A stretch of DNA of 64,000 bases. Source: Plasmodiophora brassicae. Lineage: Eukaryota; Endomyxa: Phytomyxea; Phytomyxea; Plasmodiophorida. Positions within the stretch are counted from its first letter, which is position 1; each line of letters starts with the position of its first letter. Made by a program: the position numbers and the translations under genes. The notes beneath the pieces were generated by a model, which saw only the letters and a list, made by a program, of their open reading frames with translations, did not search any database and was not told the DNA's origin. The stretch spans positions 1 through 64,000 of the forward strand of contig CP145421.1 of NCBI GenBank assembly GCA_036867785.1. The letters run 5' to 3'. Shown piece by piece: positions 1 to 10,739 of this stretch.

Positions 1-330
1 AAAACCCTAAAACCCTAAAACCCTAAGCCCTAAAACCCAACCCTAAAACCCTAAAACCCTAAAACCCTAAAACCCTAAAACCCTAAAAACCCTAAAACCC
101 TAAAACCCTAAACCCTAAAACCCTAAAACCCTAAAACCCTAAAACCCTAAAACCCTAAAACCCTAAAACCCTAAAACCCTAAAACCCTAAAACCCTAAAA
201 CCCTAAAACCCTAAAAAACCCTAAAAAACCCTAAAACCCTAAAACCCTAAAACCCTAAAACCCTAAAACCCTAAGCCCCCTAAAAAACCCTAAAAAAACC
301 CTTAAAAAACCCTAAAACCCTAAAACCCTA
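1..330. repeat. Telomere repeat array (CCCTAAAA / TTTTAGGG)
   Basis: About 40 head-to-tail copies of AAAACCCT fill the first 330 bases, so the G-rich strand reads TTTTAGGG and runs out of the left edge: this is the left end of a chromosome. Most units are exact octamers. Variants with 3, 5, 6 or 7 A and a few CCCTAAG units are mixed in and become common from about 210 to 310, next to the subtelomere. The same octamer is known from Chlamydomonas and, as I recall, from plasmodiophorids. The genes in the window do not look green-algal. Confidence 0.97.
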
Positions 331-1932
331 ATGGGCAGAGGTGGTTGCGGGTGCGCGTCGACTTGCTGGGCAGGTCGCGAACCGGCCTGCCTGATAATGG
401 GCGGCTGGCCTGATGCTCCGATTATGAGGACAGCCGCGGCGGCCGCCACGGCCGCAATCAGTTCGAAACGCTTCATACCAAGAGCAATCTGTTGTAATGA
501 CGTGCGGAGAAACCTGACCGGTCCAGGAATCCGTGCTATCCTAAAATTAGGATTGCTGGCACTCGAAACCGGCTCACGTGTCTACAGCAGCATCGTCATC
601 GAATGTGGCCGGGGGCAGCAGCGCCACTGGTCAGGAGCGTGTCGTCCCGATGCGACGGATGTCATCAGAGCAGGACTGGCGTCCGTTGACGGCAGAAGTG
701 CTCAGCCAGATGAGCGTGGCCCGTTCAGCTGCTGCTTCGTCGCGCACCGGCAATCAGAACTCTGAGGCAGACCTCGATCCGCAAGTCGGAGTCGTCGTAG
801 AAGCCGCCCATGGTCTGGAGGAACAGGAACGCTCCGGAATTATATCTCATTGATGGACCATCTTGTGCGTATAGACGGTGGGATCGCGCCGTTCCTGTAG
901 TGGCCGTCTGTGATCGTCGTAGTACGAGGCAATGAGATATCGCTCCGGATCACCGATAACATGAATAGTCTGACAGTCTTCGTCGTAGACCGGCTCGCTG
1001 CACGGCCAACCAACCACAACACCCGCCGTTCTTGTTCCGGTGACCCGCCCCGCCGGGCCGCACATGTTCAGTTGTCGCAACGTAAGAAATATGTCTTGTT
1101 TGCCAGCCATTTACAACAAGCGTACTGACACGTCTCGTTCGTATTAGGCCCTGTCATGCTGCAGTTTTCTGATGTCGTCATTCCACCGTGTGGTCACTGG
1201 CCCATCCGTCAAAACCTCCCCGAGGTGGTATGCCTGTGCCGGTCCCGCAGCCGATGAGGTCGTCGTTGTTGCCCAGGGTAATGTAACTTTGTGGAATCCT
1301 TTTTAAAACGTCTGCTGATCCTGTTGGCATTGGAGTTGGCCGCGTTGCTTACAGTACCATGCGATAGCGTTTCCCGGCTTCCGGAAGGTTCTGTGTCACA
1401 ACATGACCTGATCGAGAGCCCCAGCGCGCCGTTCGCCGGCCCGGCCACTGCTGTGACCGCCTTGCTACGATCTCCCTTGAATGCTGGGTATAACCATCGA
1501 TCACTGCCGAGGCCTTGCTGAAGCAGTCGTGCTGCCAGGCGGTCACATATGAGGCCTACCCGTACCATCGACCCCACTGTGCCCCTGCTGTGACTGGTCG
1601 TTTTAATCTACATCAGTTCGCATTATAGGCGCCATCGGGCCACCTGCCTACCCTTGACGTTGGCTCCCGTGGGCGTACGCGCGGTCTGTTTCTGCCATCA
1701 ACCGGGCCCGCCCTGGCTCCATGGCCAGCTCGACGCGTGCCTTTACTATTGTGATCCAAAGGTACTCAGGTCCGCAACGCCCACTGTCTTCGTCTCAATG
1801 CGTCCCTTAGTTTTACCGATCTCCACGAATGGCCGTCCACTAGTAGTGGTAACCCATGTCAAGCTCCCGCCCGATGTCAGATGCATGTTCGCCGCACGCG
1901 CTCTTGGACGTCGTACTGAAGCGTTCTGCTAG
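331..1932. other. Subtelomeric stretch without a recognisable gene
   Basis: Only short open frames without family resemblance or coding-like composition are seen on either strand. No tandem array or telomere-like block is visible after position 330. The missing 5' part of the receptor gene that begins to be readable at 1933 would have to lie here, but I could not find its expected first metal-binding motif (Asp-x-His). The gene may have lost its beginning, or the upstream exons are too diverged to see by eye. Confidence 0.6.
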
Positions 1933-4918
1933 GCTACGGTGGACTGTCGAGACGCGCAACACTGTTCAACCAGATTCTGGCCGAGACGAACGGCAACGTC
2001 GTGTTCGTTGACGCCGGCGACTTGCTGGCCATGGGAACGACATGGGAGACGTTGCAAGGCGACCCCGAGGCCTGGTTCACCAAACGATTCAACTTCAGCG
2101 CGTTCCTCCCGCACTCCCTCGACTACATGTCAGCCCCGTTCAACAGCAATTACCCTGGACCGTCAACTTACTTTGAAGATGCTGCATTCGTTTAGGTACG
2201 GGGCAGGGGTCGTTGATGTGTACAAGAACAAATCGGGTGTGCCGGTTATTGCGCCCGAGATCTATCGTCTAGGTTCGGGCGCGACCGCCTACGAAGGTTA
2301 CGTCATTCGCACGTTGCCGAATGGGCTCCGGGTCGCTCTGATCGGGAGTGTCGCCCCGGACCTGCCCACCACAAACCTCTACTTCAAGACTGCATTCGGC
2401 CTGCACGATTCGAAGACGAGGGTCGGCGTCTGCATCGGCAGGGCGGTGGCGGCCGGTGCCGATGCCATTATCCTCGTTGATAACAATTCCAATGATGACC
2501 CGGATTTCGTCGCGTCCATCCCCGACCTCGTCCATCTGCATATTCGACGGCAGGCGACCGCGGGCGTCAACCCATACCACCCGATCGCCACATTCTGCAA
2601 CGACGATTCGTGTACGAACGGTGCCACCGTGTTTCGCTTCGACGCCCAGTTCGATCTCGCCCAGAGCAAGTTGCGCAACACGACGTCGCGACTGATCCGG
2701 ATCGATTCGGCGACCCTACAATTGGATAACACGACGGAGGCGTACCTTGCTCAGAAGGCGTCGCTGGTGGCCGCTTCCAACAACGTCGTGGTCGGGTCCT
2801 CGGATTTCACATCGCAGTCGCAAGTGGGGCCGCAGGGTGGCGTGTTTGCCCCGCAGAATCTGACGCATTCGACCGGCGATATCGTCGCCGACGCCTACCT
2901 GCGTTTCGGCAGCGACCATTTCAATTGCACGGTCGCGTTCCTGAATTCCTACGCTATACGGAACGTATTCACGCCCGGGCCAGTCACTCGTGGCAAGATC
3001 AATGCGGTAACAGCAATTGTTCGCCCGTGAATGTCGTTATCGAGAGTGTGACCTGGGCAACAGATTGTCCCGTTTTCAGATCCGCTGGCGGTGATGTCGC
3101 TAACGGGTATCGACCTGCTCGCGTACCTGCAGACCATGACGACCGACGCGTGGATACTGCACAACTTCCCGCAGGTTGCCGGTCTTCGCCTGCAATGGAA
3201 CCCAAACATAGCCGATCCGAGCGGGAACGGCAGGGTGACTGGCGCACAGCATTACGATGGGCAGACCTGGCGCGATCTGGAACAGACCCGTCTCTATCGC
3301 TGCATTACGAACACGTACCTGCAAGCCGTGGTGCCCGCCATCCAGACCGGCCAGAAGAACGTCATCAGCAATGTGGGCATCGAGCACGACGCTCTCGCTG
3401 CACATGTCAGCGCGTTGGGCACGTTGCACGCTGCCGACTATGCGGTCCGTCGTGCGACCATCTCGTCGTCCACGACGATCATGCATCTCGGGTGCCTGCC
3501 GAACCAGTACCTGGATGCGTCGACCGGGTGCAAATCTTGTCCAACCCTGGCGGATAATTCCACGTCGCTCTGGACCCTGCGGGTGGGGTCGAACGTCGTC
3601 AGCGTTCCTTACGGGTCCGCGTCGGCCACCGTCACGTTTACGATTACGAATTTCTACACGTTGCCAGTCACGTGGAACCTGTTGCCGTTGCCGGCATCGG
3701 TGTCCGCTGTGCCTGATCATGGCGTTCTGGCGCCGCCCAAGACCTCTGTGGACGTAACAATGACGGTCGACACCCAGTCTCGAACGCTGTCGCAACTGAA
3801 CGTGTACGCGCAAGAATCGACACGGACCGGCATCATGACCTGTTACCAGCAGTTATCGTCGCCCACGATCGCCATGGCCTATGCGAAAGGGTTCTGGCGA
3901 TATGAAATGTCGCCCGGCATCTTCGATGCCGCTCTGGCATCGAGCGCGTTGAACCTGGCGATTCTGCTCCCGACTCTGGCCCTGATTCGGTTCTACAGCG
4001 GATCGCGAATGATTCGCGCGTCAGCCCCGATCTTCCTCGTCATCATCGTGTTGGGTGCCATCCTGCTAACCGTCTCCGCCGTTTCATTCGCCATCCTGCC
4101 CAGTGAGAATTTCCAGTCGTTATGCCAGCTTCGCCTCTGGCTGTTCGTCCTCGGCATGGTCAACGTTCTGGCGCCACTATTCGTCAAGACGTACCGGGTC
4201 GCACAGGTGGCTGCGTGTTTCGCTGCACGTCCCCAACCAGTAGACATCTGACATCCCTGCAGATATTCACGGACGCTTCAAAGGGTGCCGTTGTCAAACT
4301 TCCTAACAGCGTCCTCCTGCGATGGGTGGCCATCGCCAACCTCGTCCTGATCGTGTTGATGGCCGGGCAGATTGGTATCGGCGAACTGCGATCGCAGTTC
4401 GAGGTGGATATGGCACCGGGCATCGCGGCACCCACCGACGATGTCGTCGCCCAGATCGGCCAGTGCAGCAGTAACACGCCGTTCATCATCCTCCTGGTCG
4501 TCATCTTCGCCTGCTTCACCGCATGGGGTGCTACGACCGCCGTAATAATGTTCACGCGGGTTGAACCAGCACGATGACATGCTGACCGTGCGCCGCCGTC
4601 TAGTGGAAAGTTCGGACGGCACCCTCGGATTTCAACGAGTCGTCGCAGATCTCGATAGCGATCCTGTTCATAGCCGCGTACGCCACCGTCATGATCCCCG
4701 TGCAGTTCCTGGTCGGGTCGAATCCAGTCGCTCTGGTCGTTATTCGATCGCTGGGCCTGAATATCGGCATCTTCATCTCGTCGATCGTCCTGTTCCTCCC
4801 GAAGGTCATGATCATTCTCCAAGGTCGTGCGGATGAGAAACCGCAGACGATGATGAGCGGTACCCAAGTAACGAAGTTCAGCACGAAGGCAGTGACCACG
4901 CTCAGCACGCAGGCCTAG
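1933..4918 (+). CDS. Membrane receptor: degenerate 5'-nucleotidase ectodomain + class C GPCR 7TM
   Basis: Readable exons: 1933-about 2160, about 2200-3006, 3064-4206, 4263-4541, 4604-4918; introns 3007-3063, 4207-4262 and 4542-4603 fit GT...AG and keep frame. The first half follows the 5'-nucleotidase family: FVDAGDLL at about 2000, then the C-terminal nucleotidase domain (AIVPFSDPLAVMSLTG, later FPQVAGLRLQWNP). Catalytic residues are gone: the usual GNHE reads LPHS, and the two later His motifs are LVDNNSND and LHIRRQ. A Cys-rich linker (CLPNQYLDASTGCKSCP) follows, then seven hydrophobic segments with class C GPCR marks of the GABA-B kind (LFVKTYRV..IFTD, CFTAW). So the nucleotidase fold is probably a ligand-binding ectodomain feeding a G-protein-coupled core. 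A phase change near 2160-2200 is unexplained and the N terminus with signal peptide is not found, so the gene may be 5'-truncated. Confidence 0.75.
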
Positions 4919-5807
4919 AATGAAGCGAACGTTTGGCAACCTTGGGCGGACCACAATCTTTGTTTCATAAACGTTTGCGCGTCGCGTTCGCCATTCGATT
5001 TTGTTGCTACAGGTGAAGGACGCTGCGCTCGGGGAAGGGGTCCCGGAAACGTCCAGCTTCGTTGCCAATGCCTCACGTCGCCCGATGTCGGCCCTGGTGA
5101 TGGAGGCGATCGAACAACAGGGCCCGATAGCGAATTCCGTCAGTCGATGCTCCATGGCTTGCGGAATGGATTTCCCAGCCAATGTACGAATGGTCGGTGG
5201 AGCCATCGGGTCGACATTTGTCGATAACGTTGCTCGGCTGGCGTGTGCAGGCAACTTCACTAGCCCCAGCGCAAGGCCTAGCCAAAGGCGTGTGTGGGGT
5301 AGACAGCGACTACCGGTTGGCACTTTGCACCCTTGGTCCGAGATCAGCCAGTACCGATAGCTCCATATGTGCTACTCTATACCGCTCTGAAAGAAAACCC
5401 GTTCGCTGTCAGGTCCCATCTAAGCGGCGGTACCTGATCGACGGTTCCACAGCCCAGACGGTGAGAATGCTAAACGGATACGAACATGAGCAGGCGCACA
5501 AACCGCGGCGACAACGACGATCGGCGTGTCTTAATCAATAGCTACACGCCATAGGGCGCGTTAGTCAGTGCCAAATGGTTGATAAACCATCCCATAGATT
5601 TGTAATCCCGGTCTGCAGACCCTTGCAAACGAAAGCCAATATCACACTGCCGTTTATCGTCCCGTCCCCTCGACGTCGTCCGCCTCGCCGCGTTCAGCCT
5701 GAAGCTAAATCCGGCCAGTCGCCTACCACAGCACTGGAGCCCGCTCGGCCACAGTAGGGCTGCGCCCCGAATTCGTCAAGGCCGACAGTGTGGACGCTGC
5801 CTGACGT
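4919..5807. other. Intergenic, nothing recognised
   Basis: Between the receptor stop codon and the next open frame I see only short overlapping frames on both strands without known motifs. No clear repeat or hairpin stands out. Confidence 0.5.
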
Positions 5808-6317
5808 TTGAACGCCAGCGGGATGGGCGCCGACCCGAAGCATCATACCTGGATGAGGAAGGCGGGTCTTCGCAGCCCTCTGCAGCGCCTACTGGGTCGC
5901 GTGTTGGCAAACAAGAGCACAGCGTTGTCATGGGTTCTATTCCTGGTGGCCGCCATCACGATATGCACCAGCACCCTGCTAGTCGTCAGATCCCGTCCAG
6001 CGTATCTGCACCCACAGGCGGACACCGAAGAGCACCAGGGCACGAGCGAATCGTACCCTGGTTCTCCTATACTGGAATCGTTCCTCCGCCGTCGCAGCGA
6101 CACGTCCTGCTCCCTACTACAGCAGCAACCGCTCGGTGATTTCCCCAAGGTCAAACCGCTGTCAGAGCCCGGCTTTTCATTCACATCGGCCTGGCTCAAA
6201 CCGGAATACCGTAATGCGCCCACGATGCCTATATGCTGCAACGCGTTGATCCATGTATACAGCAAGCGGAATGACGCCGCCGAAATCGATTCCGGAATTG
6301 TACAAGGAGCAGTGTGA
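5808..6317 (+). CDS. Short type II membrane protein, or first exon of the DUF268 gene downstream
   Basis: An open frame of 169 codons starts with a basic stretch and a single hydrophobic segment at about residues 39-59 (WVLFLVAAITICTSTLLVV), the pattern of a Golgi or ER type II signal anchor. The rest is unremarkable. It ends about 60 bp before the readable DUF268 exon at 6375 on the same strand, and glycan-pathway enzymes usually carry such an anchor, so it may be that gene's first exon. The donor GTACAA at about 6300 and acceptor near 6365 do not give a matching phase, so the link is not shown. Confidence 0.4.
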   Translation: MNASGMGADPKHHTWMRKAGLRSPLQRLLGRVLANKSTALSWVLFLVAAITICTSTLLVVRSRPAYLHPQADTEEHQGTSESYPGSPILESFLRRRSDTSCSLLQQQPLGDFPKVKPLSEPGFSFTSAWLKPEYRNAPTMPICCNALIHVYSKRNDAAEIDSGIVQGAV

Positions 6318-6374
6318 GCCTCGTTGTTCGATCGCCGCTGACGGACCTCATTTCGAAGTGCTGCCTCAGTTACC

Positions 6375-7238
6375 ATGGGTGGCAAGATCAAGATCTCGTC
6401 CTGGTACTTTGACCAGGCGTACCTTGGCGGTACGAAGGACCTCCCAGAAACTCGTTGGACGGTCGAAACTGTCAATCAGTACAAGAAGTCCACCCTGAGG
6501 GACACGAAGTACGGTTCCGATGGACTGAACATCAACACTGCACTCCGCAAGTACAATGAGTTCGTCAAGGACAAGCGTGGTGTCGTTATTGGTTCCGGTA
6601 CGTCGCGTCCGGGACGACGAGCCTGGGGCACTCCCTAACCACGGTGAAACAGAGAGTCCCTGGGTGGAGGCTATGGCGTTACGCGCCGGCTCCGGTCCCC
6701 TGCTTACCGTCGAATTCGGCAAGATCATCAGCGATCACCCGATGCTGTCGACCATGGTACCCGGTGAATTTACGGAGTCGTTCCTCAACGGCGAGATCGA
6801 ACCGTTCGATTTCGCCATCTCGTTCTCGTCGCTTGAGCACGATGGCCTCGGTGCGCTTTCGTCCTTCCGTTATCTTGTCGAATCGCGTCCGCTGACATAA
6901 TCGCATCTACTAGGCCGGTATGGCGATGTGGTCAATCCGATCGGCGACCTGCAATCGATGACGAAAGCGCTGTCTTATGTGAAGCCGGGGGGCCTCTTCT
7001 TCCTCGGACTGATGTACAACGGCGATTTCAAGGACGAAGTCGTCTGGAACGCCCACCGCATGTATGGACCCGTCCGACTGCCTCACGTCATGGCCGGGTA
7101 GCCGTGGGATGCCTCGCGACGTCTGCACTTCTGCACTAACGTACATGGTCGTATTGGTGTAGATGGCACCTGGCCGACGTCATCAAGGGCGATACCCAGC
7201 ATCTACTCGTCCTGCAGAACAAGAACGGGTGCGCGTGA
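6375..7238 (+). CDS. DUF268 (PF03269) family protein, methyltransferase-like
   Basis: Four exons: 6375-6597, 6653-6850, 6914-7097, 7163-7238, with introns of 55, 63 and 65 bp that preserve frame. The spliced product carries the DUF268 signature in order: GSESPWVEAMAL, EPFDFAISFSSLEHDGLGRYGD, KPGGLFFLG, NAHRMYGPVRLPHVMAGW and a C-terminal LLVLQNKNG. The GSESPW and KPGGLFFLG motifs resemble the cofactor pocket and strand 5 of Rossmann-type methyltransferases. The family's substrate is not known to me; in animals it is a domain of unknown function. The start at 6375 is only the first Met of the readable frame; an upstream exon (possibly 5808-6300 with a signal anchor) is likely. It heads a run of three secretory-pathway sugar or modification genes on the same strand. 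Confidence 0.8.
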
Positions 7239-7569
7239 TGATCGATTTCGTCGGCCGTGCCCGCCAGCGATTACACCATGCGCTACGACGCATTGACCCA
7301 GCGATGCGGGTGTGTTCCTGCGAGTTGCATAGTGACCGCAGTACTGATGACCAGGACCAACCCCGCTCCACGTGCGTAGCGCGTTCAACGATAGGCGCTG
7401 GATGCGGATGGTCGCTCGGCATGCACTTCTGGTCCGAATTAGTCGGCGTCATCAGGCCCCCCGAGGCCTCGCCAGACCGAACGTTCGCCAAAAAGCGTAC
7501 TCGTTGGCAACGGCCACGTTGTGGCGAATAGATTCGTACGTACTGGGGGGGCCGGCTGCCCTGGATAGG

Positions 7570-8910
7570 ATGAGCGCGTTGCCCCACCGACCCGTGGTAC
7601 TGCACTGGTCCCGGTCGCGGGCCATCGTCCTCGCCGTATCCGCGGTCGGCCTCGTCAACATCGCCGTCCTGCTATCGCGGTCGTTCCAGGGCCCGCCTCA
7701 CGTCGTCGTTGTCGGCACCTCCGACGAGTACGTGACGTCGTCGACGCCGACGTCGACGGCCGCCGGGTTCGACTATGACCCGACGTTTGCTGGCGACCGC
7801 TTCCTGACCTATGGGCTGTACGGCCGCCTGACGAACAACGTGATTGCATTGGCGCACGCGATGTCCGTCGCCCGGGAGACGCGCAGGAAGGTCCTGGTGC
7901 CGCCTCTGGTGACCGCCACCGGCGACATCCAGTACTTTGCCTACGCCTGGCTGCACGTCTTCGACATTGACGCCCTGAACGAGTACCTGCGGCCCGGGTC
8001 CGGCCCCTGCCTGATTCGCGGGTGGAATCACCAACCGGACGCTGTGGTCGTCCGCTACATCGAGACGGGGATCAACGCCGACCCGGACAGGCATTGCCTC
8101 GAGACACCGTTCGACGCTCCTCGAATGCTCCGCGACCCGTCCTCGTGGTCGTCGTCCTGCAACGTCCTGCCATGGACGCATATCGGTGTGGTCGCCGGCG
8201 ATGCGTCCCCCCTGGGGATGGTCCCTGACGAGGGGCGCCCGTTCACCGAGAAGCTGCCCGGCGACTGGCAATGCCAACGACGTGATTTCAACCTGACGCG
8301 CGTCACGCCGACCAGCATCGGCGGGCGGAACCTGTCGCTGGTGCTGGACGAGGAGGCGGGCCCCGACCGCCTGATCCTGTACGACGGCGGGACGATCTAC
8401 TGGCGGTCCCTGGTCGATCGGCCCCTGTCGCCGTTGCCGGTCAGCGCTGGCGTTCGTCAGGCCGCCGACGCGTTGCTGGCTGGCATCCGCGATCGCCTGC
8501 TCTGCATGCACATCCGGCGGGAAGACATGGCCACGACGCCGATGGCCGACTTCCTGGGCATCGCAACGTCCTGGCGCCGCGACGGCAAAGTCCACGACCT
8601 GTTCGTCATCACGAACGGCGACGCGGGCGACATCGCCGACGTGTCGGCCGCGTTCCCGAACGCGGTGATCGGGTGCGCACCCGCGTCCGTCCCTGCCTGC
8701 AACAGTCCAGCGAGGGCCGCCATCGTCGAGCAGTACGCGTGCTCGCTGGCCGACTACTTCCTCGGGTCGCCCGAGTCGTCCTTCTCGTACCGGATCGAGG
8801 TCATGCGCCGGCGAGCGGGCCGACCCGCCGACACGGGCGCGATCGTGCACCCCGGCGGGCGCACCGACCGCGCCTTCTGGGACATGTTCGACCGCGCCCG
8901 CATGGGATAA
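7570..8910 (+). CDS. Putative GDP-fucose protein O-fucosyltransferase-like enzyme
   Basis: Intronless frame of 446 residues. Residues about 18-37 (AIVLAVSAVGLVNIAVLL) form a type II signal anchor, putting the catalytic part in the Golgi or ER lumen. The GRLTNNVIALAHAMSVARE segment matches the N-terminal motif of O-fucosyltransferases, where the protein binds its nucleotide sugar. Later come LCMHIRRED, the equivalent of the HLR motif with its catalytic-site Arg, and a C-terminal SPESSFSYRIEVMRRR block where the family has a conserved Ser-rich loop. Family placement is from these motifs only, and the acceptor cannot be told. I chose the Met at 7570 because it gives the anchor directly; the frame is open further upstream but without coding character. 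Confidence 0.6.
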   Translation: MSALPHRPVVLHWSRSRAIVLAVSAVGLVNIAVLLSRSFQGPPHVVVVGTSDEYVTSSTPTSTAAGFDYDPTFAGDRFLTYGLYGRLTNNVIALAHAMSVARETRRKVLVPPLVTATGDIQYFAYAWLHVFDIDALNEYLRPGSGPCLIRGWNHQPDAVVVRYIETGINADPDRHCLETPFDAPRMLRDPSSWSSSCNVLPWTHIGVVAGDASPLGMVPDEGRPFTEKLPGDWQCQRRDFNLTRVTPTSIGGRNLSLVLDEEAGPDRLILYDGGTIYWRSLVDRPLSPLPVSAGVRQAADALLAGIRDRLLCMHIRREDMATTPMADFLGIATSWRRDGKVHDLFVITNGDAGDIADVSAAFPNAVIGCAPASVPACNSPARAAIVEQYACSLADYFLGSPESSFSYRIEVMRRRAGRPADTGAIVHPGGRTDRAFWDMFDRARMG

Positions 8911-9119
8911 TATACAACCCTGCCGGCCGTGCTGACGTGCGCGTCCTTTGCAGTGGAACCATGCTCGGCGATAGTACGTTCGCCAGCGATTGGGGCAACC
9001 GTTGTCTTGTGACGGGCGGTTGCGACACCACTACTCGAAGAACGTCCAGGGCCATTACGGTAGCGATGATGGGCGGCGCCGGGCGTGGCGTTCAGCGTTG
9101 AGCACACGGAGGGGCGCTG

Positions 9120-10577
9120 ATGACAGCGGTGTTCGGGTTCGCGGCCCTGTGGCTGGCCTTGGGCGCCCACGCCCTTGCTGGCGTCGGGGCGGTGGACGAG
9201 GGTCGCAACGCGGCCGGCCACCCGCAGGCGATGGTCGATGCGTTTCGCGAGCGCCTGTTCGCTCAGGCGTCGCGGTTGGCGCTGAACCGGACCCGATCGG
9301 GGAAGCTGTTCGGCGACGTCGTCCTCGTCCTGCAATGGAACTGGAACAAGGAGGATCGGTTCGCGACGGCGCCCGCCCTGCGCGACGCGTACTCGGCGCT
9401 GTTCGACGACATTGTCCTGATCGGGTCTCCCGTTCAGGACCCGGCCGCGCCCGGCCGGTCGTACGACGCCGACAACCCGTTCGGCGTCCTGCTGTGCCCG
9501 GGGGCCGAGCGCGGCTTCATGGTCTACGAGTGCCTGTCGGAGGTGATGGGCGCGTACCCGGGCCGCTCCGGGTACCTGCTCCTGCACAGCGACATCCTGG
9601 TCAACTGGCCGCAGGTCCTGCGCCTGCCCCTGGACGCCATGTGGGCCCATGGGCAGTACGGCGTCACCGACCCGCTCCTGCCCTATTGCACGCACTGGTT
9701 CCCGTTCGACCTGGACGCGCCGCCCCGCCCGCTCTCGTTCGACACGGTCGACTTTGGCAGCAACTTCCGGACGGACGAGGCGCGCGCCGCCAAGGTCGAG
9801 GGCGTGCGCTCCTGGATCAACGAGGGCCCGGCGAACCCGGTGACGTTGCGCCCGATCGGGTACCCGGCCATGTGGCGGTACCTGAAGGCGGTGCCCGCCT
9901 CCGTCCAGCGTAACTATCATCGCCTGTGCGGCGCGCCCTGCAACGGCACCGAGACGATCGCCCCGCTGATGCAGATGTGCGACGTGTTCTACGTGCCGCG
10001 CCGCTTCGTCAACGAGTTCCGCGTCCTGTCGCGGGCGGCGTTCAACGCCAACCTGCAACTGGAGCTGGCCCTGCCCATGATCATGTGCGGCATGCAGGTC
10101 GACAGGAACGCCGACCTGATCCAGCTGCTGGGCCAGATCCGCCCGTACACGCTGTTCGACCCGGATTTCACCAGCGACACCGTCTACCACCAGGTCCCGC
10201 TCGTCGGCCAGGAGGGGATCGACGCCATCCGGCGCACGGTCCACTGGGCGATCGAGGGCAACAACCAGTCGACGATTCCCGTGTACGGCTGGCACCACAT
10301 CGTACCGGAGGACGAGCTCGCCGCCTTGCCAGCATTCGGCCGGCGGACGGTACCGGCAGAGCAGCAGCCGCCGCAGCATCAGCAGGAAGGCGGCATGGTG
10401 GCGCCCGCCGTCGTGGCCGCGTCGTTCAGGAGACAGGCGCCGTCGACAGCCGGCCCCGCAATGCTGCTCCTGGTGCAGATGTGCCTCATGATGCTGGCCA
10501 TCGTCGGCACGTACTGCTACACGCGACGTTGTACTCGATCGGTCCCTGCAGGACGCCAGTCGTGCTGGCGCGTGTGA
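9120..10577 (+). CDS. Secretory-pathway protein, putative glycosyltransferase (STELLO/DUF288-like?)
   Basis: Single-exon frame of 485 residues with an N-terminal signal peptide (MTAVFGFAALWLALGAHALA) and a C-terminal membrane segment near residues 443-467 followed by a Cys- and Arg-rich tail, so a type I membrane protein. The core has WNWNKEDRFATAP, YSALFDDIVLIGSP, GYLLLHSDILVNW and several Cys. The YECLS...GYLLLHSD arrangement recalls STELLO/DUF288 proteins, where a similar motif binds the sugar nucleotide, but the match is weak. A fragment of this gene (core residues about 62-138) is found again, inverted, at about 27.76-27.99 kb. The preceding gene on this strand is also glycosyltransferase-like, suggesting a small cluster for glycan synthesis. 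Confidence 0.5.
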   Translation: MTAVFGFAALWLALGAHALAGVGAVDEGRNAAGHPQAMVDAFRERLFAQASRLALNRTRSGKLFGDVVLVLQWNWNKEDRFATAPALRDAYSALFDDIVLIGSPVQDPAAPGRSYDADNPFGVLLCPGAERGFMVYECLSEVMGAYPGRSGYLLLHSDILVNWPQVLRLPLDAMWAHGQYGVTDPLLPYCTHWFPFDLDAPPRPLSFDTVDFGSNFRTDEARAAKVEGVRSWINEGPANPVTLRPIGYPAMWRYLKAVPASVQRNYHRLCGAPCNGTETIAPLMQMCDVFYVPRRFVNEFRVLSRAAFNANLQLELALPMIMCGMQVDRNADLIQLLGQIRPYTLFDPDFTSDTVYHQVPLVGQEGIDAIRRTVHWAIEGNNQSTIPVYGWHHIVPEDELAALPAFGRRTVPAEQQPPQHQQEGGMVAPAVVAASFRRQAPSTAGPAMLLLVQMCLMMLAIVGTYCYTRRCTRSVPAGRQSCWRV

Positions 10578-10739
10578 AATATGTACAAGTATGCAACATC
10601 CCACCTGTATAGACGGTCACGAGCGGCCATGGCCCTAGTAGTACAGTGCAAAGCGAGAATGGGCAGCCAGTTCGTGTGTGAGCGTGAGGGCGGGGGGTCG
10701 CGCTGTCACTGTTATACGACGCTCGACCACGTCGTCGAT

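Noticed and set aside
8754-10604. Minus-strand open frame of 616 codons
   Set aside because: It is the shadow of the two plus-strand glycosyltransferase-like genes; its translation is Arg/Gly/Val-rich without domains, as expected for antisense of GC-rich coding DNA.
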